From Sulfurospirillum cavolei (GTDB taxonomy: Bacteria > Campylobacterota > Campylobacteria > Campylobacterales > Sulfurospirillaceae), in contig NZ_AP014724.1 of NCBI RefSeq assembly GCF_001548055.1, forward strand, positions 806,001 through 870,000: DNA of 64,000 nt. Direction: 5' to 3'. Positions 56,388 through 64,000 of the stretch are shown here, piece after piece. Below the pieces are notes generated by a model. It saw nothing but the letters and a program-made list of their open reading frames with translations, was not told where the DNA came from and searched no databases. The translations under genes and the position numbers were made by a program. Position 1 is the stretch's first letter; every line of letters starts with the position of its first letter.

Positions 56388-58024
56388 AATGGGGCTTACT
56401 CCTTTTAAGCTTAAGCAGCTTTGTTTTTGCGGCAGACGCACAATTTAGCGGTAAACGCGACATCAACGTATCGGCGATCGTGATGTTTTTGATTTTCGTT
56501 TTAGCAACGCTGGGCATTACGTACTGGGCGGCTAAAAGAACCAAAACGGCGAAAGATTTTTACACTGCCGGCGGGGGAATTACGGGTTTTCAAAACGGTC
56601 TTGCGATCGCGGGAGATTATATGTCCGCGGCATCGTTTTTAGGCATTTCGGGCTTGGTTTACCTCAAAGGATTTGACGGATTGATCTACTCCATCGGATT
56701 TTTGGTCGGTTGGCCGATTATCTTATTTTTGGTGGCGGAGCAACTTCGAAATCTCGGAAAATATACGTTTAGCGACGTGGCATCGTACCGTTTACGACAA
56801 ACACCGATCCGAACGTTGGCGGCTTTAGGCTCTTTAGCGACGGTGGCGTTGTATTTGATCGCGCAAATGGTCGGTGCGGGGCAATTGATTCAGATTTTGT
56901 TCGGGCTTGATTACGAATATGCGGTCGTGATGGTCGGTATTTTGATGATTCTTTACGTAACGTTCGGCGGTATGTTGGCGACGACGTGGGTGCAAATCAT
57001 CAAAGCAGTTTTGTTACTTTCCGGCGCATCGTTTATGGCGATTATGATTATGTATCAAGTCGGATTTAGTTTTGAAACGCTCTTTTCGCAAGCGGTTGCA
57101 GCTAAGAAAAGTGCTGCGATCATGGCTCCGGGCGGGTTAGTCAGCGATCCAATTTCGGCGATTAGCTTAGGTATGGCGTTGATGTTCGGAACGGCGGGAT
57201 TACCGCATATCTTGATGCGATTCTTTACCGTAAGCGATGCAAAAGAAGCGAGAAAGTCGGTCTTTTTTGCGACGGGATTTATCGGTTACTTTTATATTTT
57301 AACGTTTATTATCGGATTTGGTGCTATCGTTTTGTTAACCAATAATCCGGATTATCTCGATCCGATTAAAGGCGGCATTATCGGCGGGGGTAACATGTCG
57401 GCGATTCACACGGCCCATGCGATCGGCGGAAACCTTTTCTTAGGGTTTATCTCGGCGGTTGCGTTTGCGACGATCTTGGCGGTTGTTTCGGGATTGACGC
57501 TTGCGGGTGCAAGTGCGGTCAGCCACGATCTTTACGCGAACGTCTTTGCCAGAGGTCGCGTGGATGAGATGATGGAGATGAAGGTATCGAAATACTCGAC
57601 GATCGCTTTAGGTATTGTTGCGATTTTCTTGGGAATTGCGTTTGAAAAACAAAACATCGCGTTCATGGTAGGACTTGCGTTTGCAATTGCGGCAAGTGCG
57701 AACTTCCCTATCTTGTTCTTATCGATGTTCTGGAAAAAGTTGACGACCAAAGGCGCCGTTTGGGGCGGATCGTTGGGACTTTTAACGGCGGTCGTGTTGG
57801 TCGTCTTGAGTAAAGCGGTTTGGGTGGACGTCTTAGGCAATAAAACCGCGATTTACGCCTACGGCAATCCGGCGATCTTCTCGATGGCGGTTGCCTTTAT
57901 CGGAATTTGGCTCTTCTCTTTAATGGATCAAAGCGAAGATGCTAAAAAAGAGATCGAGGCCTACGAGCACCAATTTATCCGAAGTCAAACGGGTATCGGT
58001 GCGGAGGGCGCAAGCGCACATTAA
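56384..58024 (+). CDS. actP: cation/acetate symporter ActP
   Basis: Sodium-solute-symporter family protein of 546 residues with an N-terminal signal-like segment and about 13 membrane helices. Landmarks include [34 protein letters not shown] and the later [21 protein letters not shown]. The pairing with DUF485 upstream and acs downstream supports acetate (or pyruvate/propionate) as substrate. The 3' spacer holds a tandem repeat. Confidence 0.93.
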   Translation: MKWGLLLLSLSSFVFAADAQFSGKRDINVSAIVMFLIFVLATLGITYWAAKRTKTAKDFYTAGGGITGFQNGLAIAGDYMSAASFLGISGLVYLKGFDGLIYSIGFLVGWPIILFLVAEQLRNLGKYTFSDVASYRLRQTPIRTLAALGSLATVALYLIAQMVGAGQLIQILFGLDYEYAVVMVGILMILYVTFGGMLATTWVQIIKAVLLLSGASFMAIMIMYQVGFSFETLFSQAVAAKKSAAIMAPGGLVSDPISAISLGMALMFGTAGLPHILMRFFTVSDAKEARKSVFFATGFIGYFYILTFIIGFGAIVLLTNNPDYLDPIKGGIIGGGNMSAIHTAHAIGGNLFLGFISAVAFATILAVVSGLTLAGASAVSHDLYANVFARGRVDEMMEMKVSKYSTIALGIVAIFLGIAFEKQNIAFMVGLAFAIAASANFPILFLSMFWKKLTTKGAVWGGSLGLLTAVVLVVLSKAVWVDVLGNKTAIYAYGNPAIFSMAVAFIGIWLFSLMDQSEDAKKEIEAYEHQFIRSQTGIGAEGASAH

Positions 58025-58026
58025 GA

Positions 58027-58159
58027 GGCTTTGCCTTGACATGTAAAGAAATTCTGCTTCGTTAGAAGCAAGCTTTAGTAGGTGTTTGGGCTTTGCCTTG
58101 ACATGTAAAGAAATTCTGCTTCGTTAGAAGCAAGCTTTAGTAGGTGTTTGGGCTTTGCC
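58027..58159. repeat. 62-bp tandem duplication in the actP-acs spacer
   Basis: Two identical 62-base copies (58027-58088 and 58089-58150) are followed by a 9-base start of a third (GGCTTTGCC). Each copy carries a TGACATGTAAAG site and a small hairpin TGCTTC-GTTA-GAAGCA. The flanking 9-base direct repeats are the likely slippage points that produced the duplication. Confidence 0.9.
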
Positions 58160-58167
58160 CAAACACC
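58143..58167 (+). terminator. terminator-like hairpin before acs
   Basis: A perfect 11-bp stem GGTGTTTGGGC / GCCCAAACACC with a TTT loop. No long T run follows on the plus strand. It may stop or attenuate transcription from actP into acs; in the first repeat copy the right arm of this hairpin is missing. Confidence 0.65.
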
Positions 58168-58197
58168 GTGTAAAAATGAACTTTAAGGATTAGAACA

Positions 58198-60147
58198 ATG
58201 TCACACGTTTTTGAACCTAACAGAACACTCAGCAAAGAGGCAAGAATTAAAAATATGTGCGAATACAAAGAGCTTTGTATTCAAGCCGATGAAAATTTCG
58301 AGGGGTATTGGGATAAGCTTGCTCGCGAAAAAATCGAATGGTTTAAACCTTACGATCGCGTACTCAACGAAGATAACGCTCCGTTTTACAAATGGTTTGA
58401 AGGAGGAAAACTCAACGTTACGCATCAATGTTTAGGCAGGCATTTAAACAGTCGTAAAAATAAGGCGGCGATTATTTGGGAAGGTGAAGACGGCAAACGC
58501 CGCATCATTACCTACCTTCAACTTTTTTATCGCGTCAATCGTTTAGCGAATTTGATGCGCAATCGTTTCGGGATTAAAAAAGGCGACCGCGTCGTTTTGT
58601 ACATGCCGATGATTCCCGAAGCGGCGTTTGCGATGTTGGCGTGCGCTAAAATCGGAGCGATCCATTCGGTCGTATTCGGCGGGTTTTCGGCAGATGCTTT
58701 AAGAGATCGTATTCAAGATGCACAGGCCAAACTCGTCATCACCGCCGACGGTGCGTTTCGACGCGGTAAACCTTACATGTTAAAACCCGTCGTCGATGAA
58801 GCACTGAAAGAAGGGTGTGAATGTTGCGACAAAGTGTTGATCGTTCAACGCAACTTTGAGGACATCGAGTACGTTCCGGGGCGCGATTACGTTTACAACG
58901 AAATTATCATGAACGAATCGCAATACTGCGAGGCTGAGTGGATGGATGCGGAAGATCCGCTTTTCTTACTTTATACCTCGGGAAGTACGGGTAAACCTAA
59001 AGGCGTTCAGCACAGTAGTGCCGGTTATATCCTTTGGGCGCAATACACGATGGAACACGTTTTCGACGTGAAAGAAAACGATACGTTTTGGTGTACGGCG
59101 GACGTGGGCTGGATAACGGGGCATACGTACATCGTTTACGGTCCGTTGGCAATGGGTGCAACGACCATTATGTACGAAGGCGTTCCGACGTTCCCCGATG
59201 TCGGTCGATGGTGGAGTATGATCGAAGAGCATCGCGTCAATCAGTTTTACACCGCACCGACGGCGATTCGATTGTTGCATAAAGAGGGAGCCGATGCACC
59301 CAAACGTTACGATTTGAGTTCGCTCAAAGTCTTAGGAACGGTCGGCGAACCGATCAATCCCGATGCGTGGATGTGGTACTATGAGGAGATCGGCGGCGGA
59401 CGTTGTCCGATCGTGGATACGTGGTGGCAAACCGAAACGGGCGGTCATATGATTACGCCGCTTCCGGGTGCGACACCGATTAAACCTGGTTCGGCGACGT
59501 TTCCGCTTCCGGGCATTAAAGCAGAGATTTTAGATGAGCATGGACAACGCGTGAGCACGCCGCATGAAAAAGGCTTTTTATGCATTACGCGCCCGTGGCC
59601 GTCCATGATTCGCAATATCTGGGGTGATAGCGATCGCTTTGTGAAGTCGTATTTCGGCGATCATAAAAAAGACGGTGTTCCCGTGTACTTTTCGGGAGAC
59701 GGTGCGATGTACGACGAAGACGGTTATATTATCATTACCGGACGTACGGATGATGTTATTAACGTTTCGGGTCACCGCATCGGAACGGCGGAAATCGAAG
59801 CCGTCCTCGGGCATCATGAGAACGTTGCCGAAGTGGCGGTCGTCGGACGTCCCGATCCGATCAAAGGAGAGGGTATTTTTGCGTATATCGTGATTAAAGG
59901 CGACGATACCATCGGCGAAGAAGTTTACATGATCCAAGAGCTCAACAAGCTGATCGTCAAAGAGATCGGCAATATCGCCAAACTCGATGCGATTCGTTTC
60001 GTTCCGGGACTTCCGAAAACCAGAAGCGGCAAGATCATGCGAAGAATTTTACGTTCGATCGCAAAGAAAGAGCCGATCACTCAAGATATCTCAACGTTGG
60101 AAGATCCAAGCATCGTTGAGAAGATCCAAAATCTCGTCCAGTTCTAA
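58198..60147 (+). CDS. acs: acetyl-CoA synthetase
   Basis: AMP-forming ligase that activates acetate for assimilation. The 649 residues contain the adenylate-forming P-loop [56 protein letters not shown] and [15 protein letters not shown]. The acetylatable Lys is in [10 protein letters not shown], which is usually controlled by Pat/CobB-type enzymes. It works with ActP. An AAGGA ribosome site is just upstream. Confidence 0.97.
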   Translation: MSHVFEPNRTLSKEARIKNMCEYKELCIQADENFEGYWDKLAREKIEWFKPYDRVLNEDNAPFYKWFEGGKLNVTHQCLGRHLNSRKNKAAIIWEGEDGKRRIITYLQLFYRVNRLANLMRNRFGIKKGDRVVLYMPMIPEAAFAMLACAKIGAIHSVVFGGFSADALRDRIQDAQAKLVITADGAFRRGKPYMLKPVVDEALKEGCECCDKVLIVQRNFEDIEYVPGRDYVYNEIIMNESQYCEAEWMDAEDPLFLLYTSGSTGKPKGVQHSSAGYILWAQYTMEHVFDVKENDTFWCTADVGWITGHTYIVYGPLAMGATTIMYEGVPTFPDVGRWWSMIEEHRVNQFYTAPTAIRLLHKEGADAPKRYDLSSLKVLGTVGEPINPDAWMWYYEEIGGGRCPIVDTWWQTETGGHMITPLPGATPIKPGSATFPLPGIKAEILDEHGQRVSTPHEKGFLCITRPWPSMIRNIWGDSDRFVKSYFGDHKKDGVPVYFSGDGAMYDEDGYIIITGRTDDVINVSGHRIGTAEIEAVLGHHENVAEVAVVGRPDPIKGEGIFAYIVIKGDDTIGEEVYMIQELNKLIVKEIGNIAKLDAIRFVPGLPKTRSGKIMRRILRSIAKKEPITQDISTLEDPSIVEKIQNLVQF

Positions 60148-60157
60148 TCTTTCCAAA

Positions 60158-60182
60158 CGGCTACACCGTGACAGTGTAGCCG
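60158..60182 (+). terminator. terminator after acs
   Basis: A 9-bp stem CGGCTACAC / GTGTAGCCG with a seven-base loop, 10 bases after the acs stop, followed by TCCTTTCT. Confidence 0.7.
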
Positions 60183-60268
60183 TCCTTTCTGATCGTTTCT
60201 ACAGTGCAAATTGCACCTTAAAATGCTATGATATGTTTTATTTTACTATCCATAGAGGAACATTCATC

Positions 60269-60958
60269 ATGGCATTACATGTAATCAACCAACCGCACGA
60301 TCAAACCAAAGCCGTTAACGACGCAATGCGCTATCCCAATCTTGAAAAAATCATCAGCGTTCCTTTGGGGATCGGGGAGTTTTACGAAGCGTGTAAAGAT
60401 TATCCGATTTTGTTTACGAAAAACCAAGAGGGCGATTGGCTGGCGATTGCATTACTCGGTTTTAACGACAAAAACGTCTCTTTGGACGAAAACGGACGTT
60501 TCAAACGAGGCAAATACGTTCCCGCATTTTTGAGACGCTACCCGTTTGCATTGGTTCAAAACGAGGCTCAAGAGGGATTTTCGTTGGCGATCGAAGAAGA
60601 GGGCTTGGAAGAGCTTAACGCGTCCAATCAAGCAAGAGCTTTGTTCAAAGAGGATAAAACGCCAAGCGATTTAACCAAAAATATTTTGGATTTTTTAGTG
60701 CGTTTTCAAGGCGAACTTCAATCGTGCAGTGCGTTCATCAAAGAGCTCTACAAAGGAGAGTTGTTGGTACAAAAAAGTGCGAACGTGATGGATGAAGAGG
60801 GTAAAACCCATACGATCAACGGCTTTTTTACGCTCGACGAAGAAAAATTCAACCGTTTGAACGATAAGAAAAAACTCGACATGTGCAAAAAAGGGGCAAC
60901 CCCTTTAATCACGGCTCATTTGATCTCTCTTAGCAATATTCGACGTTTAGGTATGTAG
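60269..60958 (+). CDS. SapC family protein
   Basis: A 229-residue cytoplasmic protein of the SapC family. It has the family segment MRYPNLEKIISVPLGIGEFYEA, PILFTKN, and FKRGKYVPAFLRRYPFAL. The C-terminal part contains the domain end FFTLDEEKFNRLNDKK. SapC was named from S-layer genes, but its role is not known; in other bacteria it occurs near outer-membrane receptor genes, which are not seen here. The ATG at 60269 follows AGAGGAA. TTACATGTAA lies four codons into the gene. Confidence 0.85.
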   Translation: MALHVINQPHDQTKAVNDAMRYPNLEKIISVPLGIGEFYEACKDYPILFTKNQEGDWLAIALLGFNDKNVSLDENGRFKRGKYVPAFLRRYPFALVQNEAQEGFSLAIEEEGLEELNASNQARALFKEDKTPSDLTKNILDFLVRFQGELQSCSAFIKELYKGELLVQKSANVMDEEGKTHTINGFFTLDEEKFNRLNDKKKLDMCKKGATPLITAHLISLSNIRRLGM

Positions 60959-60984
60959 GTTTTTTCACATTCTTCTTGTTCAAG

Positions 60985-61009
60985 GCGGTTACATGTAGCG
61001 TGTAACCGC
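60985..61009 (+). terminator. terminator after sapC containing ACATGT
   Basis: A stem GCGGTTACA / TGTAACCGC with a seven-base loop, 27 bases after the stop. The left arm and loop contain TTACATGT. Confidence 0.65.
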
Positions 61010-61039
61010 TTGCTAGTTAGCATTGTAATGTAGTTTCTA

Positions 61040-61519
61040 TTATTGAGAATTTATAACTTTATATGTTGCAATATCTGTCATGGTCAAAAGATTTTTATCA
61101 TTTATAAATACAATAATCTGAGCGTTTTCGTTATCAGAATTTTTAATTGTCAGTGTTTCAATATTAGAATCTTTTTTTTTGATTTCTTTATATTTTTCAA
61201 CCAACTTATGTTTCAATTTTTCATATTCATTTTTATTGGCACATATTAAACTAGCAGTTACAAATTTTGACTTTGTGTAACAATACCATGCTTCAACTTT
61301 TGTACCTTCCAATACAAATGATCTATTTTCTTCCCGTTTTGAAGTATAGCATTCAAGTTTATCGCCTATTTTAGAGTTAGTGTAAGAGTCGCTACCTTGT
61401 TTTCCTATCCATTTTGAATATGACGAGCCAAATTCGATTCCATTAATATCTTTAATCAGATTCTCTGATGCAAGGAGTATAGAAGATGTAAAAAACAATA
61501 ATTTCAGTATATTATGCAT
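61040..61519 (-). CDS. hypothetical exported protein, AT-rich orphan
   Basis: A 159-residue protein with an N-terminal signal-like helix (ILKLLFFTSSILLAS) and a soluble domain rich in Lys, Ser and Asn, with two Cys that could pair. I do not recognise a family. Its base composition is far more AT-rich than its neighbours, indicating recent acquisition. It stands alone between sapC and the rpoD operon. Confidence 0.6.
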   Translation of the reverse strand: MHNILKLLFFTSSILLASENLIKDINGIEFGSSYSKWIGKQGSDSYTNSKIGDKLECYTSKREENRSFVLEGTKVEAWYCYTKSKFVTASLICANKNEYEKLKHKLVEKYKEIKKKDSNIETLTIKNSDNENAQIIVFINDKNLLTMTDIATYKVINSQ

Positions 61520-61652
61520 TTATAATTCCTCAAAATAAAATTATCTTTTGCCTCAATGTCTTGAGTCAAAGGTATCCAGTAATTTCTTTTGCTGAAAAGA
61601 ACGACACATAAATATCCATCGTTCTTTTTATAGTATGTACATGTAAAAAGTT

Positions 61653-62336
61653 TCACGAGACCAATGCGGCGTGAATGACGGTTTCGTCTTTCTCAAAATG
61701 AATCGTGCAGTTACTTTTTTGAGCAATCTCTTCGATGCTTTTTTCGTAACCTTTATCGCGATTTTCGCCTTTGATCGAGATGGAAAAAATTGGGTATTTT
61801 TTGGTATTGAAACGAATATACTCGCCCGTAATGAGGGCTAAACGCGTCGTAATCGTTGCCGAAGCGGCATGGGATTGATACACTTTCGTGAGCAGTTTCA
61901 TAAAGTCCTCAACTTTCAGACGAACGTCGGGAAACGTCGGGTCGAACTCTTTGCGAAATTTAATGTTGGTATTGGTCGAAGAAGCGCTGATGCACAAATC
62001 TAAAAGCGCGTAAATATTGACACTCTCTCCGTATTCTTCAACATTGGCAAACTTTTTGGTGGCACTTTTATACAGCTTGATTCCGATGGACGTTTCATCG
62101 TCGTAGCCGACCGTAATCGCGTAAAATTTATACGATCCGAATGAAATATCGACGATCGTCGTTTTAAAGCCGTAGGTCATGCTAGCATACGTCCCGGCGA
62201 TGTCGAAGATTTTTTTATGGTTGACCTCACCAAGAAGGTATTGCGCTTCTTGGTTAAGGGAGATAATTTTGCCGTTGGTATCGAATACGATAAAAGGATT
62301 GTAGTCGTGCTCAATCCACGCTTCAGCGAACGTCAT
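61653..62336 (-). CDS. PAS-domain protein with degenerate kinase-like C-terminus
   Basis: A 227-residue cytoplasmic protein. The N-terminal 110 residues have a PAS pattern (NPFIVFDTNGKIISLNQEAQYLLG) and FKTTIVDISFGSYKFYAI. The C-terminal part resembles a GHKL/HATPase fold in layout (FMKLLTKVYQSHAASATITT, a strand KYPIFSISIKGE, then a closing IEEIAQKSNCTIHFEKDE). It lacks the N-box Asn, the G-boxes and any phospho-acceptor His box. It starts 2 bases after rpoD and is in the same operon. Function unknown; a sensor or sigma-associated protein is possible but unproven. Confidence 0.65.
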   Translation of the reverse strand: MTFAEAWIEHDYNPFIVFDTNGKIISLNQEAQYLLGEVNHKKIFDIAGTYASMTYGFKTTIVDISFGSYKFYAITVGYDDETSIGIKLYKSATKKFANVEEYGESVNIYALLDLCISASSTNTNIKFRKEFDPTFPDVRLKVEDFMKLLTKVYQSHAASATITTRLALITGEYIRFNTKKYPIFSISIKGENRDKGYEKSIEEIAQKSNCTIHFEKDETVIHAALVS

Positions 62337-62338
62337 TG

Positions 62339-64000
62339 TTAGCTCTCGATATAGTTTTTAAGTTTACGTCCCACTTTCGGGTGTTTGAGCTTTTTGATCG
62401 CCGAACTTTCGATCTGGCGAACGCGTTCACGTGTCACATTGAGCTCTTTCCCGATCTCTTCAAGCGTTCGATCGCTCTCGTCGTGCATCAAACCAAAACG
62501 CATACGAATGACCGCTTTTTCACGGTCGTTGAGTTGATCAAGGACTTCATCGATCTGATCTTTAAGATCGGATTTTAAGATATGATCGATCGGTGCGATG
62601 GAGTTTTTATCTTCCACGAAATCGCCGAATTTACCGTCGTCTTCATTACCGATAGGCGCTTCAAGCGAGATAGGCTCTTTGGTGATTTTAATGACGTTTT
62701 TGACTTTATCGGCACTCAAACCAACCTCTTGTGCGATCGTCTCGATGTCAGGCTCTTTTCCCTCTTCTTGAAGGTGCTTACGAATAATCTTGTTGATACG
62801 GTTGATCGTCTCGATCATGTGGATCGGAATACGAATCGTACGCGCTTGATCGGCGATGGCACGAGAGATCGCTTGTCTGATCCACCATGTCGCATAGGTT
62901 GAAAATTTGTAGCCTTTTTTGTACTCAAATTTATCAACCGCTTTCATCAAACCGATGTTTCCCTCTTGAATCAAATCCAAGAACGGTAAACCGCGGTTGG
63001 TGTAACGTTTGGCGATGGAAACAACCAGACGAAGGTTACTTTTTGCCATACGCGTTTTAGACTCGTCGGCGATGCGTTTACCGCGTTTGATTTGCTCTAA
63101 AATCTCTTTGAGGGTTTCCGGTTCCAAATCAAAACCTTGTTTGCTGGCTTCTTTGGTTTGGAACAGCTTCTTAATTTCCATATACGTCGAAACCATCGTC
63201 GCTTCGGGAACCATCGTCGTGATGTCTTCTTTGTTCAAATCGACGATGTTTTTAAGAAGCTTCATATGGTTTTCTTTGAGTGCGTCGTTAAAAAGCGGCA
63301 AACGGTACTCAAGGCGTTTGAGTTCTTTATCGAATTCAAAATCGCTTTTAAGCGCAGTTTCCATCGATTTTACCAGCTCGTTAATCAGCTTACTGGTCGG
63401 TCCTAAGTCCATCAACGCTTCTTTGAGCAATTTTTTCTTATACGCAAGCCCTAAATCGTAGTTCATACGCTCTTCGGCATCCAACTCTTCTTCGGGCGGC
63501 TTAGAGAAACTTTTCAACCAATCTTTTTTGGCTTTTTCCAAGGCTTTAAAGCTTTCGATTACTTTTTCGGTACGCGTGTTGTCTTTTTTAGAAAACGTAC
63601 GTTTTTCTTCGCCGTCCTCGTCGTATTCTTCGCCTTCATCATCGCTATCGTCGTCGCTATCGTCGTCGTCTTCAAATGTTTTAAAAAGCTCTTTAACGCG
63701 TCGTTCGCGGTTGATAAGGGCTTCTTTATAGTCCAAAATAAAGTCGATGAGGTACGGAACGGAACAAAATGCGTCGATGATAATATCTTCGCCGAATTCG
63801 ATTTTTTTGCTGATCTCAATCTCTTCGTCTTTGGTCAAAAGTGAAATTTGTCCCATTTCGCGAAGGTACATTCGAACGGGGCTATCGCTTCTTGACCATT
63901 CCAAAAGCTCTTTTTCGCTGGCAAGATCAAACTCTTCTTCAAGGGCTTCGTCTTGGAGTTTTTGACGCTCTTCTTCACGTTTTTTGGCTTCTTCTTTGTT
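62339..64000 (-). CDS. rpoD: RNA polymerase primary sigma factor, N-terminus outside window
   Basis: Primary sigma70 factor; the frame is open to the window edge, so about 553 residues are visible. Region 1.2 is [13 protein letters not shown]. An acidic low-complexity non-conserved segment (runs of Asp/Glu around [13 protein letters not shown]) follows. Region 2 is [21 protein letters not shown] with the -10 recognition helix [20 protein letters not shown]. Region 3 is [13 protein letters not shown], and region 4 ends in the helix-turn-helix [19 protein letters not shown]. It is transcribed with the PAS gene downstream. Confidence 0.97.
   Translation of the reverse strand, partial: NKEEAKKREEERQKLQDEALEEEFDLASEKELLEWSRSDSPVRMYLREMGQISLLTKDEEIEISKKIEFGEDIIIDAFCSVPYLIDFILDYKEALINRERRVKELFKTFEDDDDSDDDSDDEGEEYDEDGEEKRTFSKKDNTRTEKVIESFKALEKAKKDWLKSFSKPPEEELDAEERMNYDLGLAYKKKLLKEALMDLGPTSKLINELVKSMETALKSDFEFDKELKRLEYRLPLFNDALKENHMKLLKNIVDLNKEDITTMVPEATMVSTYMEIKKLFQTKEASKQGFDLEPETLKEILEQIKRGKRIADESKTRMAKSNLRLVVSIAKRYTNRGLPFLDLIQEGNIGLMKAVDKFEYKKGYKFSTYATWWIRQAISRAIADQARTIRIPIHMIETINRINKIIRKHLQEEGKEPDIETIAQEVGLSADKVKNVIKITKEPISLEAPIGNEDDGKFGDFVEDKNSIAPIDHILKSDLKDQIDEVLDQLNDREKAVIRMRFGLMHDESDRTLEEIGKELNVTRERVRQIESSAIKKLKHPKVGRKLKNYIES

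Noticed and set aside
58027-58159. CRISPR array
   Set aside because: Only two direct copies, adjacent without spacers, and no cas genes in the window.
1-64000. tRNA, rRNA or replication origin
   Set aside because: No gap is long or structured enough for a tRNA or rRNA that I can recognise. dnaB is present, but there is no dnaA or cluster of DnaA boxes that I could identify.

Overview
The window comes from the chromosome of a Campylobacterota (epsilonproteobacterial) bacterium, probably a free-living relative of Sulfurospirillum or a similar genus. The evidence is gene content and order. The run leuS-lptE-folC-M23 peptidase-bactofilin-mfd matches the Helicobacter pylori cell-shape locus. The run priA-ispG-dnaB and the run comEC / yihY / FAD oxidase / PgbA-like / M23 peptidase match Campylobacter neighbourhoods. 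SapC, MagIII, a CJM1_0395-type putative metalloprotease and a short ComEC also fit this group. Base composition looks mid-40s % GC by eye, with clear AT-rich islands. Coding density is very high, start/stop overlaps are common, and I see no rRNA or tRNA genes.

Layout. 1-4.9 kb: the end of ispE, smpB, a thioredoxin-like lipoprotein, then clpS-clpA-aat, a compact N-degron (tag and degrade) operon. 4.9-7.6 kb: metK behind a long repeat-bearing leader, convergent with lnt. 7.6-21.8 kb: a long plus-strand block with yajC-secD-secF, leuS, lptE, a diguanylate cyclase, folC, a Csd1-like peptidase, bactofilin, mfd, a YmdB-like phosphoesterase and magIII. 21.8-31.1 kb: ydcH, argJ, rpmB, rpe, trpF, an exonuclease, a gamma-carbonic-anhydrase-like protein, ppk1, a putative metalloprotease and uvrB. 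31.1-39.6 kb: two small Zap-like proteins, two type IV pilin-like proteins, priA, a MITE-like palindromic element, ispG, dnaB interrupted by an intein, and comEC. 39.6-45.9 kb: YihY, a glycolate/lactate-oxidase-like protein, a PgbA-like protein, a Csd3-like peptidase, CorA, a NUDIX hydrolase and a di-Mop protein. 46.3-48.7 kb: an AAA ATPase plus HNH nuclease pair resembling a Septu (PtuAB) defence system, on an AT-rich island. 48.7-53.9 kb: the two agmatine-to-putrescine enzymes on either side of feoAB and a cation-efflux protein. 54-61 kb: a two-component system followed by the acetate module DUF485-actP-acs, then sapC. 61-64 kb: an AT-rich orphan, a PAS protein with a degenerate kinase-like end, and most of rpoD, which runs off the window.

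The main points for follow-up are these. (1) A 339-residue intein with both LAGLIDADG motifs sits in the Walker A lysine/threonine junction of DnaB. (2) The palindrome TTACATGTAA and its core ACATGT are strongly over-represented through the whole window. They occur in genes, in terminators, in the intein and around the defence island, which suggests an uptake, segregation or regulatory motif; pilin-like genes and comEC are also in the window. (3) The Septu-like pair has a mosaic base composition. (4) A MITE-like element appears to have cut off a native gene next to ispG. (5) A 62-bp tandem duplication lies between actP and acs. All functional calls are from reading motifs and context; no database search was possible.
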